64,000 nucleotides of DNA from DT-111 sp965263225 (GTDB lineage: Bacteria > Bacteroidota > Bacteroidia > Chitinophagales > Saprospiraceae). The notes beneath the pieces were generated by a model. The model did no database searches, was not told the DNA's origin, and saw only the letters and a program-made list of their open reading frames with translations. Both the position numbers and the translations under genes were made by a program. The stretch lies in NCBI GenBank assembly GCA_965263225.1, contig CBDHHG010000001.1, forward strand, positions 1,674,001 to 1,738,000, given 5' to 3'. This document shows, in pieces, positions 14,305-23,982 of the stretch (within the stretch, counting starts at the first letter, position 1; every line of letters begins with the position of its first letter).

Positions 14305-14647
14305 TTTTGATGTAAATTATACCATGAGGAAAGAGAATATTCCCGATTAAAGAGCCGTGAGTGGGGAGTGGGATGATGACTAGTTGATGTGCGGAAGCCC
14401 CCTAAAAAGGGCCAAGTGCTCCATCTTTGCCATAGGGAAGCAAGAGCGTTCATTTTTTGTGTTTGTATCTTGGGTTAAAGGAGGAGCCTACGTTCTGTAT
14501 TGCTCCGAAGGGCCAATATTCATGCCCTTTAATTATGGGCAAAGGTACAACTTTACACAATCACATTCAAGAAAATAATATATAAAATAAGACCCGCTCA
14601 AAACGAGAAGGCCTTATTTGTGTCTATAACCGAATTATATATTCTTT
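14305..14647. other. Intergenic region between the kinase gene and nadA
   Basis: No credible gene. It contains the likely nadA terminator: arms AAATAAG (14585-14591) and CTTATTT (14613-14619) with a short inner CTC/GAG pairing. Confidence 0.5.
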
Positions 14648-15673
14648 CTATAATCCTGCTTTCGCTGAAACTTCCAACATGCGATCAATTGAAGGGACAC
14701 CTTGCTCGATCACCCATTCTGGCAGTTCGATTTCAGGTAGTTCGTGCTTCATGCACAGATACAATTTCTCTAAGGTATTCAATCGCATATGCGGACATTC
14801 GTTGCAGGCGCAGGTATTATTCGGCGGTGCAGGATAAAAGGTCTTATGTGGGGAGGCTTTTTGCATTTGGTGCAAGATCCCAGACTCCGTAGCTACGATG
14901 AACTCCGTGGCCTCGCTTTCCTGTGTATATCTTAACAATCCACTGGTGGAGCCAATGTAATCCGCCTTATCCAAAATATGTGCTTCACACTCTGGGTGAG
15001 CTATGAATTTAGCTTCTGGATGCCGAAGCATCAGTTTTGTTATCTTCTCGCCCGAAAAGATCTCGTGCACCATGCAGGAGCCATTCCAAAGCACCATATC
15101 ACGACCTGTCTTTTTCACCAAATAACGACCGAGGTTGATATCAGGTGCAAAGATGATTCCCTTGTCTTCGGGGATGCTCTCGATAATTTGTACCGCATTG
15201 GTAGAGGTACAACAAACATCCGTCAGGGTTTTCAATTCAGCAGTGCAGTTAATATAACTGACCACCACATGATCGGGGTACTTCTCTTTAAACTTTCGGA
15301 AGAGATGAGGCGGACAAGAATCTGCCAAGGAGCAACCTGCTTTTAAGTCAGGGAGCAAAACTTTTTTACTAGGAGAAAGCATCTTCGCTGTTTCTGCCAT
15401 GAAATGCACACCTGCAAAGACAATTATATCCGCGTCTGTTTCAGCAGCTTGCTGCGAAAGACCTAAGCTATCCCCTATATAGTCTGCAATATCCTGAATC
15501 TCAGCTTCCTGGTAGTAGTGTGCCAAAATAATGGCATTTTTCTCCTTTTTAAGCCGTTCAACCTCCTCAAAGAGATCAAGTGTAGGATCCACGTCAAGAT
15601 CCAAAAACCCTCTTCGGGTCAAGTTTTTTTCGGCAATTGCAATATTTGTCATATCCATTGGTTTTAAGCACAA
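14648..15673 (-). CDS. nadA: Quinolinate synthase
   Basis: Condenses iminoaspartate with dihydroxyacetone phosphate to quinolinate, the first ring-forming step of de novo NAD synthesis. The 341-residue length and motifs fit: NAIILAHYYQ, GDSLGLSQ, VFAGVHFMAETAK. Cysteines that would hold the [4Fe-4S] cluster are Cys114 (KAGCSLADSC), Cys200 (NGSCMVH) and Cys290 or Cys293 (CACNECPHM). The first Met is used; starts at residues 6 and 8 are possible. nadB and nadC are not adjacent. A TAnnTTTG promoter element and a palindrome lie directly upstream. Confidence 0.96.
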   Translation of the reverse strand: MCLKPMDMTNIAIAEKNLTRRGFLDLDVDPTLDLFEEVERLKKEKNAIILAHYYQEAEIQDIADYIGDSLGLSQQAAETDADIIVFAGVHFMAETAKMLSPSKKVLLPDLKAGCSLADSCPPHLFRKFKEKYPDHVVVSYINCTAELKTLTDVCCTSTNAVQIIESIPEDKGIIFAPDINLGRYLVKKTGRDMVLWNGSCMVHEIFSGEKITKLMLRHPEAKFIAHPECEAHILDKADYIGSTSGLLRYTQESEATEFIVATESGILHQMQKASPHKTFYPAPPNNTCACNECPHMRLNTLEKLYLCMKHELPEIELPEWVIEQGVPSIDRMLEVSAKAGL

Positions 15674-15689
15674 GGCTAATCTGATAACG

Positions 15690-15697
15690 CAAAGCTA
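15690..15697 (-). promoter_or_regulatory. Bacteroidota -7 promoter element for nadA
   Basis: The minus strand reads TAGCTTTG, a perfect TAnnTTTG, 17 bases upstream of the first nadA Met. No clear -33 TTG partner is visible; that place is occupied by the palindrome at 15712. Confidence 0.55.
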
Positions 15698-15711
15698 TCT
15701 AAAAATGTTCG

Positions 15712-15734
15712 CTTAGTTTTGTTTTTAAACTAAG
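15712..15734. promoter_or_regulatory. Palindromic operator candidate upstream of nadA
   Basis: CTTAGTTT (15712-15719) and AAACTAAG (15727-15734) form a perfect 8-bp inverted repeat with a 7-base spacer, sitting where the -33 element of the nadA promoter would be. This suits control by an NAD-responsive regulator, but the factor is not identifiable. Confidence 0.45.
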
Positions 15735-15869
15735 TTTTTATTTTTTGACGTGGATAATCTCAAAAAGTAACATGGCTTTCGTCTAAGCTAGGCATTGAAA
15801 GATTTAATAGACTGTTAAACACTATCATCTTAAGCAGACATTTAATAATATTGCAGAAAAACTAGCTTG

Positions 15870-16493
15870 ATGCGGAAATTAATCTTCTTCTTCAGTGTTA
15901 TCGGACTGTTCTTCGCTTGCGAAAACAATTTGGAAGACATTGCCGCTCTAAACGAAAAACTGGATACACAGGTAGAACGCGCAGAGATAGTAGAGATACT
16001 CTATAGCGATTCCGCGAAGATCAAGGTAAAGATTACGGGGCCAACTATGTTGTACCATTTAGATCGGAAAGATCCGAAACAAGAATTTCCAGATGGCGTG
16101 AAGGTGGATTTCTTCGATCAATTTCAACAGTTATCCAGTGTCTTGACGGCTAAATATGCTATCCGATTGGAGCAAAAGCAACAAGTATTGGTTCGGGATA
16201 GTGTGGTTTGGGAAAGTGAAGCCAATGAAAAACTGGAAACAGAGGAACTCATTTGGGACGAACAAAAGCAAAAGCTCTTATCCAATAAATTTGTCGTGAT
16301 TACTCGACCAGAGGAGATCATTTATGGACATGGGTTTGAGGCTGATCAGGATTTTTCTAATGCACGAATCAATGCCGTGGAAGGCCGTATCGCGGTGGAT
16401 CAATTGGAAGATGGCGTTCCCACGGATAAGCCACAGGAAAAACCTGCAAGACCTCGCAAACCTCAAACGCTACCCAAAAAGGGATCTTCATAA
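15870..16493 (+). CDS. LptC-like lipoprotein
   Basis: An exported lipoprotein: MRKLIFFFSVIGLFFAC gives a lipobox with Cys17. The start is ATG 15870, not the TTG one codon upstream. The remaining part reads like the LptC/YrbK beta-jellyroll family (VEILYSDSAKIKVKITGP, FPDGVKVDFFD, KYAIRLEQKQQVLVRDSVVW, then EELIWDEQ), which passes lipopolysaccharide from the LptB2FG transporter to LptA. The C-terminus is Pro/Lys-rich. It lies 110 bases upstream of a CorC/HlyC-type gene, an order I know from other Bacteroidota. Confidence 0.8.
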   Translation: MRKLIFFFSVIGLFFACENNLEDIAALNEKLDTQVERAEIVEILYSDSAKIKVKITGPTMLYHLDRKDPKQEFPDGVKVDFFDQFQQLSSVLTAKYAIRLEQKQQVLVRDSVVWESEANEKLETEELIWDEQKQKLLSNKFVVITRPEEIIYGHGFEADQDFSNARINAVEGRIAVDQLEDGVPTDKPQEKPARPRKPQTLPKKGSS

Positions 16494-16603
16494 ATCATTG
16501 AGTGGGGTAGGTACTTACTTTATTCCACAATAATATTTATCTTTCTTGGGCAAAGGACATGCCACCAAACTGTGCCCAGCTTATAGATTGACTCAATTCC
16601 TAT

Positions 16604-17857
16604 ATGATAATATCCTTTATCCTATTTTTTCTAATCCTTTCTGCTTTCTTCTCCGGCTCGGAGATAGCCTTTATTTCAGCCAATAAGTTGAGGGTAGAGT
16701 TACGTAAGAAAAAGGGAGCTTCCCGAGGAACCATTCTGGCTAACTTCTACGAACGCCCAGCTCATTTCCTAAGCACCATGCTGGTAGGGAACAATATTGC
16801 CTTAGTGGCCTTTACTATACTTATGGGTTCAATTTTGGACCCCATCCTAATCGAAACACTCAGCCTACAAAATCAAGACCTACTCGTACTTCTGTTTGAT
16901 ACCATTATTATCACTATAGTCGTACTTATTTTCGGTGAATTTCTGCCTAAAACACTCTTCAGCCTATACGCAGATCACATCCTATATTTTCTAGCACTTC
17001 CGCTTAAATTTATTGAGGTACTTCTTCGCCCTTTAACCTGGGTGATGACCAGGGTATCCAATCGTTTCTTGAGTGTGTTTTTCAAATCATCTATCACACC
17101 GGTAGAGACCGCCTTTACCAGACTGGATCTTGAAAATTTCATTAACGATACTTTGACCGATGCAGAAGAAGAGATCGACAAAGAACTCTTTGGGAAAGCT
17201 CTCAACTTCAAAGAGATTAGAGTACGGGATTGCATGGTTCCAAGGACGGAAATTGAGAATATCGACCAAGGAGCGAACCTAGATGAACTTGAGCAGCTTT
17301 TTCGCGAGACGAAATTGTCTCGCTTAATTGTAACGAATGGAGATATTGATAATGTCTTGGGTTATGTACATCATCAACAGTTGTTCCAAAACCCAAAGAA
17401 TCTTAAAGACTTAGTATTAGATATTTCTTTTGTTCCCGAAGTGACACGCGTCAATGATCTCATGAATGATTTCATCCGGGAGCGCACCAGCATTGCTTGT
17501 GTGGTTGATGAATTCGGAGCAGTGGCAGGGATTATTACACTTGAAGATATTCTGGAAGAAATCTTTGGAGAAATTGAAGATGAACATGATCAAGGGGAGT
17601 ATGTCGAAAACCAAATCAGTGATGATGAATACATCTTTTCTGGAAGACTAGAGATCAGTTATTTAAACGAAAAATTTGAACTTGATTTTCCGGAGGGTGA
17701 CTATCATACATTATCTGGGTATTTAGTCACAGCAACTGAAAATATTCCTGAAAAGGGTGTGGAAATTGAATTAGATGGATATCGTTTTATATTGGAACTG
17801 GTTAGTAATACCAAAATCGAAACGGTCAGAGTTATTCGCCTTCCTGTAATGCCTTAG
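16604..17857 (+). CDS. CNNM/CorC-type membrane protein (DUF21-CBS-CorC)
   Basis: A 417-residue membrane protein annotated in relatives as hemolysin family or GldE-like. An N-terminal DUF21 domain with about four hydrophobic segments begins IISFILFFLILSAFFSGSE and includes FGEFLPKTLFSLY. It is followed by a CBS pair (from VRDCMVPRTEIENID to VVDEFGAVAGIITLEDILEE) and a C-terminal CorC_HlyC domain (LDFPEGDYHTLSGYLV). Family members are linked to Mg2+/Co2+ transport, and in Flavobacteria GldE is linked to gliding; which applies here is open. Likely co-transcribed with the LptC-like gene. Confidence 0.88.
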   Translation: MIISFILFFLILSAFFSGSEIAFISANKLRVELRKKKGASRGTILANFYERPAHFLSTMLVGNNIALVAFTILMGSILDPILIETLSLQNQDLLVLLFDTIIITIVVLIFGEFLPKTLFSLYADHILYFLALPLKFIEVLLRPLTWVMTRVSNRFLSVFFKSSITPVETAFTRLDLENFINDTLTDAEEEIDKELFGKALNFKEIRVRDCMVPRTEIENIDQGANLDELEQLFRETKLSRLIVTNGDIDNVLGYVHHQQLFQNPKNLKDLVLDISFVPEVTRVNDLMNDFIRERTSIACVVDEFGAVAGIITLEDILEEIFGEIEDEHDQGEYVENQISDDEYIFSGRLEISYLNEKFELDFPEGDYHTLSGYLVTATENIPEKGVEIELDGYRFILELVSNTKIETVRVIRLPVMP

Positions 17858-17885
17858 GGCCTACTCGCCTACAAGACTTGTATTT

Positions 17886-18932
17886 ATGAATTGGCAACGC
17901 ATCCAACAAGCATATCCCACACCATCCGGTTGGGCAAAGATTCGAACGATCGACATGCATACCTGCGGAGAGCCACTGCGTGTGATTGTAGATGGCTATC
18001 CTAAACTGAAGGGAAGCAATGTACTCGAATATAGAGCTGATGCCCGCGATAATCACGATCATTTCAGGCGAACGCTGATGTTTGAACCGAGGGGTCATGC
18101 CGATATGTATGGCTGTGTCTTGGTACCCCCGAATGATAATGACGGAGATTTTGGCATACTCTTTTTGCACAATGAAGGGTATAGCACCATGTGTGGCCAT
18201 GCCATCATAGCCATTAGCACCTTAGCCATAGAGATGGATTGGGTGGAAGTAAGGTCTCCCGAGACCATCTTAAAGATTGATGCGCCTTGTGGAAGAATAA
18301 CAGCCTTTGTTCGAGTAGAAGATGGTCAAGTACAGCATGTGCGATTTCACTGCGTCCCGTCTTTTGTACTAGGTCTGGATTTAAGCATCGAAGTACCCAA
18401 ATTGGGCAAAGTACAATTTGATCTCGCTTATGGGGGCGCTTTCTATGCTTATGTACAAGCTGATCAGCTACAACTCGATCTCACTCCAGAAAATTATACC
18501 CAGATCATCAAGAATGGAATGGCGATAAAAAGGGCCGTCATGCAGTCTGATATCGGTGTACAGCACCCCTTCGAAGAAGATCTCAGCTTCCTTTATGGGA
18601 CTATTTTTATCGGTGGACCTATCAGTAACGGAATCGACAGCCGGAACGTCTGCGTTTTCGCAGAAGGAGAGGTGGATCGTTGCCCGACGGGTTCAGGTGT
18701 TTCTGGTAGGATGGCCATTCATCATGCTCGTGAGGAAATACAAATTGGCGAAAGCATGAGCATAGAAAGTATTCTGGGAACTGTCTTTCATGGTAGGGTT
18801 GCCGAAACCCTTGCGTTTGGGCCATATTCCGCTGTCATCCCAGAAGTACAAGGAACTGCGCACGTCACCGGCCAGCATGAATTCTTGATCAATCCGAATG
18901 ATCCCTTGAAGGATGGGTTTATCTTGAGATAA
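17886..18932 (+). CDS. Trans-3-hydroxy-L-proline dehydratase (proline racemase family)
   Basis: A 348-residue proline-racemase-fold enzyme. The first catalytic residue, Cys103 in YSTMCGHAIIA, is kept; the second, normally Cys in a DRSPCGTG motif, is Thr268 in DRCPTGSGVSG. A Cys/Thr pair is the mark of trans-3-hydroxy-L-proline dehydratases, which remove water to give delta-1-pyrroline-2-carboxylate, rather than proline racemases or 4-hydroxyproline epimerases with Cys/Cys. The substrate call rests on this pair and on family knowledge. The gene follows the CorC-type gene by 28 bases, but no other hydroxyproline genes are near. Confidence 0.85.
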   Translation: MNWQRIQQAYPTPSGWAKIRTIDMHTCGEPLRVIVDGYPKLKGSNVLEYRADARDNHDHFRRTLMFEPRGHADMYGCVLVPPNDNDGDFGILFLHNEGYSTMCGHAIIAISTLAIEMDWVEVRSPETILKIDAPCGRITAFVRVEDGQVQHVRFHCVPSFVLGLDLSIEVPKLGKVQFDLAYGGAFYAYVQADQLQLDLTPENYTQIIKNGMAIKRAVMQSDIGVQHPFEEDLSFLYGTIFIGGPISNGIDSRNVCVFAEGEVDRCPTGSGVSGRMAIHHAREEIQIGESMSIESILGTVFHGRVAETLAFGPYSAVIPEVQGTAHVTGQHEFLINPNDPLKDGFILR

Positions 18933-18998
18933 GATTGTCCCGTTGAAATAATAATGGAGAATGATCAACTAGTCATTCAATCTGGTTCAGTAAACATA

Positions 18999-19844
18999 TT
19001 AATTGTGTCCTTCTAACTCCTCATAGCTCTTCAAGCTAATAATTTTCCAAGCTTCTAGCACCTGTACTACCGTCGCTTCTCTTCTGGAGGCAATGGCCAC
19101 TAAAGCACCAGGTGTATCCTTTGGGAAAATACTCCCATCGTAGTATTCAGAAGGGGCATCAGAATTAGTCACAGTGTAGGAGCGAGAAGAATTAGACCAG
19201 ACTTCGAAGCCAAGTCCATAGTCTTTACAAAGCAGATCTAGTTTTTCTATATCAGCGGCATCTGCATCTGGTAAAATACAAGAATAGGTGAAGTAAGTGG
19301 ACCGTTTTAAAAGCCCTAGTTCATCATAAACGGGTACTTTCCGGCCGTTTGAAATGGTGTATCCAGTCACCTCTTTGTCGAATAGTACTTTGTCCTTGTA
19401 TTTATAATCAGATTTTGGATGAGGTACATTCAAAATGGTTGCACTCGCTGGGCTATCTATCTGGATCAACAAAATTTCAAATTGCTTATCATAGCTGATG
19501 CGAAGACAGGACAAGGGCCATTTTTTCGCGTCTAAGCCGAATTTCTTCCACACTCGCCTAGCGATTCGCGGCCTGTTTAGTGCAGTAGCTGCAATCCCCA
19601 TGTTCCACCAGCAGGCTCGATCGCTAGGGTCCAAAGCAACGGCCTTTTTGTTGTAATGTAAAGCGGGTTTCCACTCCCATCTCCGTTTGTAGAAATATCC
19701 TAGCCGACTATAAGGAGGGGCCCAGTCGGGAGCTAACTTTATCACTTTCTTGTACAGTTTCACCGCATGATAGGGATCATTATTGGCCTCATACAAACAG
19801 GCGGCCTCATAAAGTTCCTTGATATGTTTAGATGGAAACTGCAT
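18999..19844 (-). CDS. TPR-repeat protein of unknown function
   Basis: A 281-residue cytosolic protein. Residues about 8-110 form three tetratricopeptide-like repeats (NDPYHAVKLYKKVIKLAPDW, then PYSRLGYFYKRRWEWKPAL, then CWWNMGIAATALNRPRIA), typically a protein-binding scaffold. The C-terminal 170 residues are beta-rich and not recognised; they are rich in Asp, Tyr and Ser around YTFSC-like segments but have no catalytic motif I can name. Convergent with the dehydratase gene and 37 bases downstream of the truncated flavin oxidoreductase on the same strand. Confidence 0.7.
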   Translation of the reverse strand: MQFPSKHIKELYEAACLYEANNDPYHAVKLYKKVIKLAPDWAPPYSRLGYFYKRRWEWKPALHYNKKAVALDPSDRACWWNMGIAATALNRPRIARRVWKKFGLDAKKWPLSCLRISYDKQFEILLIQIDSPASATILNVPHPKSDYKYKDKVLFDKEVTGYTISNGRKVPVYDELGLLKRSTYFTYSCILPDADAADIEKLDLLCKDYGLGFEVWSNSSRSYTVTNSDAPSEYYDGSIFPKDTPGALVAIASRREATVVQVLEAWKIISLKSYEELEGHN

Positions 19845-19881
19845 AACTACAAATATAGGGAGTTTTGTATTTCGATGCGAG

Positions 19882-20376
19882 CTACTTTAGCTTGGCTCGT
19901 ACGTATTGGTTAGGCCATTGAAAATCTTTTTCATGGACAATTTTGGCCGCCTGATAAGGGAAATAAGGATTTCGGAGTAGTTCTCTCGCGATGAATATTA
20001 AATCCGCCTGTTCACTCCTTAGGATGGTCTCAGCTTGTTCAGCGGAAGTGATCATACCTACTGCTCCCGTCATGATCTCGGCTTCCTTTTTGATCCGTTC
20101 TGCAAAGGCCAATTGATACCCTGCTCCTACTTGAATCTTTTGATCGGGATGTAGTCCGGCGGAGGAGGTGTCAACTAAATCCACACCCAAACTTTTCAGT
20201 TGCCGAGCTAGTTGAACGGAATCTTCAATCGTCCACGCCTCTCGCTCAGGTAACCAATCATCAGCAGAAATTCGGACGAAAAGGGGCAGTTCATCGGGCC
20301 AAGTCTTTCGCAGTTCCGTGGTAACTTCTACTAGAAGACGGATCCGATTTAAGCATAACAGTTCACATCCAAACAA
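19882..20376 (-). pseudogene. C-terminal fragment of an old-yellow-enzyme (YqjM-like) gene
   Basis: The 164 residues match only the last part of YqjM-type NADH:flavin oxidoreductases: NRIRLLVEVTTELRKTWPDE, LPLFVRISADDWLP, DLVDTSSAGLHPDQKI, GAVGMITSAEQAETIL and LIFIARELLRNPYFPYQAAK. Full proteins are about 340-370 residues, so roughly the first 190, with the FMN-binding start and the substrate-binding His pair, are missing. Homology begins at about residue 10 of the frame, and the stretch upstream (20377-20548) shows none of the lost half. A 5'-deleted relic. Confidence 0.75.
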
Positions 20377-20548
20377 AGTTTGTATATCCTGGAAAGTGGT
20401 GATTAAAAAACACCAAACTCGACTTAGAATCCAGTCTGATGACTATCCCCTATTGCCAGCTATTTACTGTTTCAGTCCGTGTTTCTTCCCGTTCAGCAAG
20501 CATTTTTTGACTATTTTCGGAGATCTTTTTAATCTCGCATAAAAAACA

Positions 20549-21106
20549 ATGGACTACAGAAGCTGCCTACTATTTATGGCTGCCCTATTTTGCACCATGC
20601 ACCTCAGTGCCCAAGTCCGTTATGGTACGGAAAGCGGTAGGATACAATTCAAGTCTGACGCCCCACTTGAACTGATTCAAGCTGTCTCCAAGGACATGAA
20701 AGGCATCATCGATCCCGATCAAAAAGCCTTCGCTTTTTCAGTAGAGATGAATAGCTTCCAGGGGTTTAATAGTCCATTGCAAAGAGTCCATTTCAACGAG
20801 AATTATTTGGAAACGAATAGATATCCGAGAGCCACTTTCACCGGAAAGATTATCGAAACGATTGATTGGAGCAAGGATGGCATTTACGAAGTACGTAGCA
20901 AAGGAAAACTCGTGGTGCATGGGCTTGAACAGGAGCGAATTATTCGAGGAACCCTTACCATCACTAAGAGCATGATCCAACTACGATCTGCTTTTACCGT
21001 CCTCTTGGATGAACATCAAATCAGCATACCCAAAATCATGTTCCAAAAGATTTCGGAAGAGATAGAAGTTATCATTGAGGCCGATCTTGAAAAACAAAGC
21101 CTGTGA
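20549..21106 (+). CDS. Periplasmic YceI-family protein
   Basis: A 185-residue exported protein: signal peptide MDYRSCLLFMAALFCTMHLSAQ, then a YceI-like lipocalin fold (VRYGTESGRIQFKSDAPLEL, FAFSVEMNSFQGFNSPLQ, NRYPRATFTGKI, GKLVVHGLEQERIIRGTL). YceI proteins bind isoprenoid-type ligands in a beta barrel. Its stop codon overlaps the GTG start of the next gene (GTGA), so it is probably co-translated with the kinase/regulator pair and may act with that sensor. Confidence 0.85.
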   Translation: MDYRSCLLFMAALFCTMHLSAQVRYGTESGRIQFKSDAPLELIQAVSKDMKGIIDPDQKAFAFSVEMNSFQGFNSPLQRVHFNENYLETNRYPRATFTGKIIETIDWSKDGIYEVRSKGKLVVHGLEQERIIRGTLTITKSMIQLRSAFTVLLDEHQISIPKIMFQKISEEIEVIIEADLEKQSL

Positions 21107-23982
21107 ATCCAATTGTACAATGCCTAGTTCTTTTTGCGTTGTGCCTTAGCTCAAGCCAACTCTTAGGACAGCAGCCATTTTTCCGGCAGTATGAGATCCC
21201 AGAAGAAGTCGCGGAAACTCCAATGGATATCCTATATCAAGCTGAAAATGATTTCATTTGGCTGGGTGGGGAACAAGGTCTTTTACAATTCGATGGATTT
21301 GGCTTTGAACCCTTTCTGCGTACTGATTCCATAGGTAAAAACAAAGTCAGCTCCATATTTCGAGATCAAAACCACTTACTTTGGGTTGGATACACAGACG
21401 GCCAGATCTTCCAACTACAATTGGACAATACTTTGCAACTTTGGGAGCCAGAGGAAGGCTTACCTAAAGTCCCGATCAGCGGATTTTCTCAAGACAAAAA
21501 CGGAATTCTTTGGATTGCTACCTATGGGGAAGGGCTCTATTATTGGAATGGTCAACGTATGTATAATGTAGGTCTTGATGATGGTTTGGGTGGTCAAGAC
21601 ATATATAGCATCGCACAAGATGACAAAGGTAGAATATGGGTAGGCACGGACAATGGCATCAGCATCTGTTGGCTAGAGCAAGGAAAGAAACAGATCAAGA
21701 ATTTGGGACGTCCCGAAGGCCTTCCCGACGATATTATCCGTTATATCTTACCCGATTCTGCGGGTAATTGCTGGGTTGGCACCTACGAAAAAGGCTTCTG
21801 TCGGGTAAATGGTGAAAGCTTGGTAGTAGATTTTCTCTACCCTAATTGGGAACAAGGTGTAATTAATTGCATGGAATTGGTAGACGATCGGGCCTTATGG
21901 ATTGGAACTACCGCTCAAGGTGCATGGCGCTATGACTTTGCAAGAGAACAACTACAGGCTATTTCATTTAAACAACTACAGAAAGATAAGATATCGGCCC
22001 TGCACACTGATCATGAAGGAAACCTATGGGTACTTGGCCGAGAAGCCGGGCTGTTATCCATCAATTGTCACTTTACGCTAATAGATAATAATCTCGAAAA
22101 CCTGCAAGCTATTCACTTAGACCAAAAAGATCGACTTTGGGTAGGTAGTCAGGACGGACTTTATCAATGGAACAACGCACCTGCTCGGGCAGGTTCCTTC
22201 GAAAGGATATTAGATGAAAACGTACTCAGCATCTTTGAAGACTCTATTGGCAATCTATGGGTCGGCACTTTTGGGGAAGGAGTTATTATCATCAATAAAG
22301 AGACAGGAAAAAAGAGAAGATTAAATGAAAAGGATGGCTTACCCAATGGAAGTATTCTCTCCATTGACGGTACGGGAGAACAAATTTGGTTAGCAACCTT
22401 AGGCGGGGTGGTGGAATTGCATTGCAGGAAGGACCCAATGAATGAGTCAGACTTTACGATCAAGATGTTGGATTACGAAAGTGCATTGGGGACCAACTTC
22501 ATCTACAAGGTCTATGTCGACCAACAGGGTAGAACTTGGTTCGGGACTGATGGAAAAGGCATTTCTGTGCTGGAAGACGGTAAACTAAATAGCTATCAGG
22601 AGACCGGACAATCCCCCATTCGCTCCGTATATTCCATTACTGAGGACAGGGCTGGGAATATCTGGTTTAGTACCCTTCGCGATGGTATCTATAGTTTTGA
22701 CGGGCAGAACTTCAAGCACTTCGGGAAAGCAGAAGGGCTACGTAACTTGAGTATTCGAGGGCTGGTAAAGGACAAGAATGGTCACATCCTCATTATACAC
22801 CCCGAAGGAATTGATCGCTTGGATCCAGCGACAGCACAGTTGATGTATTTTGGTAAAAATGTAGGTATCGGTGATATGGACCCTAATCTCAACACCTACG
22901 CACTAGATCATCGCGGAGATATCTGGATTGGTACTAATAAGCGAGTCATAAAATATACGACCCTCTCCAATCAACTTGCACGTATTCCGACTACAACCTT
23001 AAAGAGAGTGGCGGTTAACTTTACTCAACTCGCCTGTTCTAGCACGCCCTGCTTGACCTACGATCAAAACAATCTCATTTTTGAATATGTAGGTCTCTGG
23101 TATTCTGATCCTGATGCGGTGCGCTACCGCTACAAATTAGAAGGGTATAATCAGGACTGGATATACTCTAAGGACAATCAAGCAACCTTTCCAAGTTTAC
23201 CACACGGAAATTATACCTTTAAGGTAAGCTCTAGTGAAAACGGCATTTTTCTAGATGACAATACCTTAACTTATGACTTTATCATTACTTCTGCCCTCTG
23301 GAAAAGACCATGGTTTATCTTATTGGGGATAGTTTTATTTGTAGGAATCATCTATAGCTGGATGAGAAGCAGAGAACGTAGGATGCAAAGAGAGGCTTCG
23401 CTTGTTAAGGAAAAGCTGGAAAGTCAATTTGAGACCTTAAAAAGTCAGATCAATCCACATTTCCTATTCAACAATTTCAATACCCTGATTACCATCATTG
23501 AGGAGAATCCTACCATAGCAGTAGAATATGTTGAAAAACTCTCTGACTTTTATCGAAGTATACTGCAATATCGAGAACACCAAACGATTCCCTTAAACGA
23601 GGAACTAAAGATTGTGCAAGATTATGTTTTCTTGTTGAAGAAGAGATTTGGAGAAAACTTCAAAATGAACATCGAAGTAAAGGACTTCAAGCAGGCAAAC
23701 GTAGTACCGCTGACCCTACAGATGTTGGTAGAGAATGCCATCAAACACAATGTAATCAGTAAACATGATCCACTGACGGTCCGAATTGTCCAAGAGGAAA
23801 ATGGCTATATCACTATTTGCAATAATTTGCAAAAGAAGATTGTCGCTGAACCTTCTACGGGATTTGGCCTGGAAAGCATTGTAAAGAGATACGGATTACT
23901 TACCAGCAAAAAGGTTATAATTAGAGAAGAACGAAATCAATTTAAAGTAAGCATTCCTTTAATGAGCAACCCAAAAGTATGA
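21103..23982 (+). CDS. Propeller-type sensor histidine kinase (LytS-like kinase core)
   Basis: A 959-residue membrane sensor kinase. Signal peptide 1-22; two-component-regulator-propeller repeats fill about 35-650 (recurring forms LWVGT, IWVGTDNGI, NLWVGTFGEGV); a Y_Y_Y domain (about 660-725); one membrane helix about 736-756 (WFILLGIVLFVGIIYSW); then a His_kinase domain with His786 in QINPHFLFNNFNTL and an ATPase domain containing LQMLVENAIKHN. The ligand sensed outside is unknown. It starts at GTG overlapping the YceI stop and ends overlapping its partner regulator by 4 bases (ATGA), so the three genes form a tight operon. Confidence 0.93.
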   Translation: MNPIVQCLVLFALCLSSSQLLGQQPFFRQYEIPEEVAETPMDILYQAENDFIWLGGEQGLLQFDGFGFEPFLRTDSIGKNKVSSIFRDQNHLLWVGYTDGQIFQLQLDNTLQLWEPEEGLPKVPISGFSQDKNGILWIATYGEGLYYWNGQRMYNVGLDDGLGGQDIYSIAQDDKGRIWVGTDNGISICWLEQGKKQIKNLGRPEGLPDDIIRYILPDSAGNCWVGTYEKGFCRVNGESLVVDFLYPNWEQGVINCMELVDDRALWIGTTAQGAWRYDFAREQLQAISFKQLQKDKISALHTDHEGNLWVLGREAGLLSINCHFTLIDNNLENLQAIHLDQKDRLWVGSQDGLYQWNNAPARAGSFERILDENVLSIFEDSIGNLWVGTFGEGVIIINKETGKKRRLNEKDGLPNGSILSIDGTGEQIWLATLGGVVELHCRKDPMNESDFTIKMLDYESALGTNFIYKVYVDQQGRTWFGTDGKGISVLEDGKLNSYQETGQSPIRSVYSITEDRAGNIWFSTLRDGIYSFDGQNFKHFGKAEGLRNLSIRGLVKDKNGHILIIHPEGIDRLDPATAQLMYFGKNVGIGDMDPNLNTYALDHRGDIWIGTNKRVIKYTTLSNQLARIPTTTLKRVAVNFTQLACSSTPCLTYDQNNLIFEYVGLWYSDPDAVRYRYKLEGYNQDWIYSKDNQATFPSLPHGNYTFKVSSSENGIFLDDNTLTYDFIITSALWKRPWFILLGIVLFVGIIYSWMRSRERRMQREASLVKEKLESQFETLKSQINPHFLFNNFNTLITIIEENPTIAVEYVEKLSDFYRSILQYREHQTIPLNEELKIVQDYVFLLKKRFGENFKMNIEVKDFKQANVVPLTLQMLVENAIKHNVISKHDPLTVRIVQEENGYITICNNLQKKIVAEPSTGFGLESIVKRYGLLTSKKVIIREERNQFKVSIPLMSNPKV

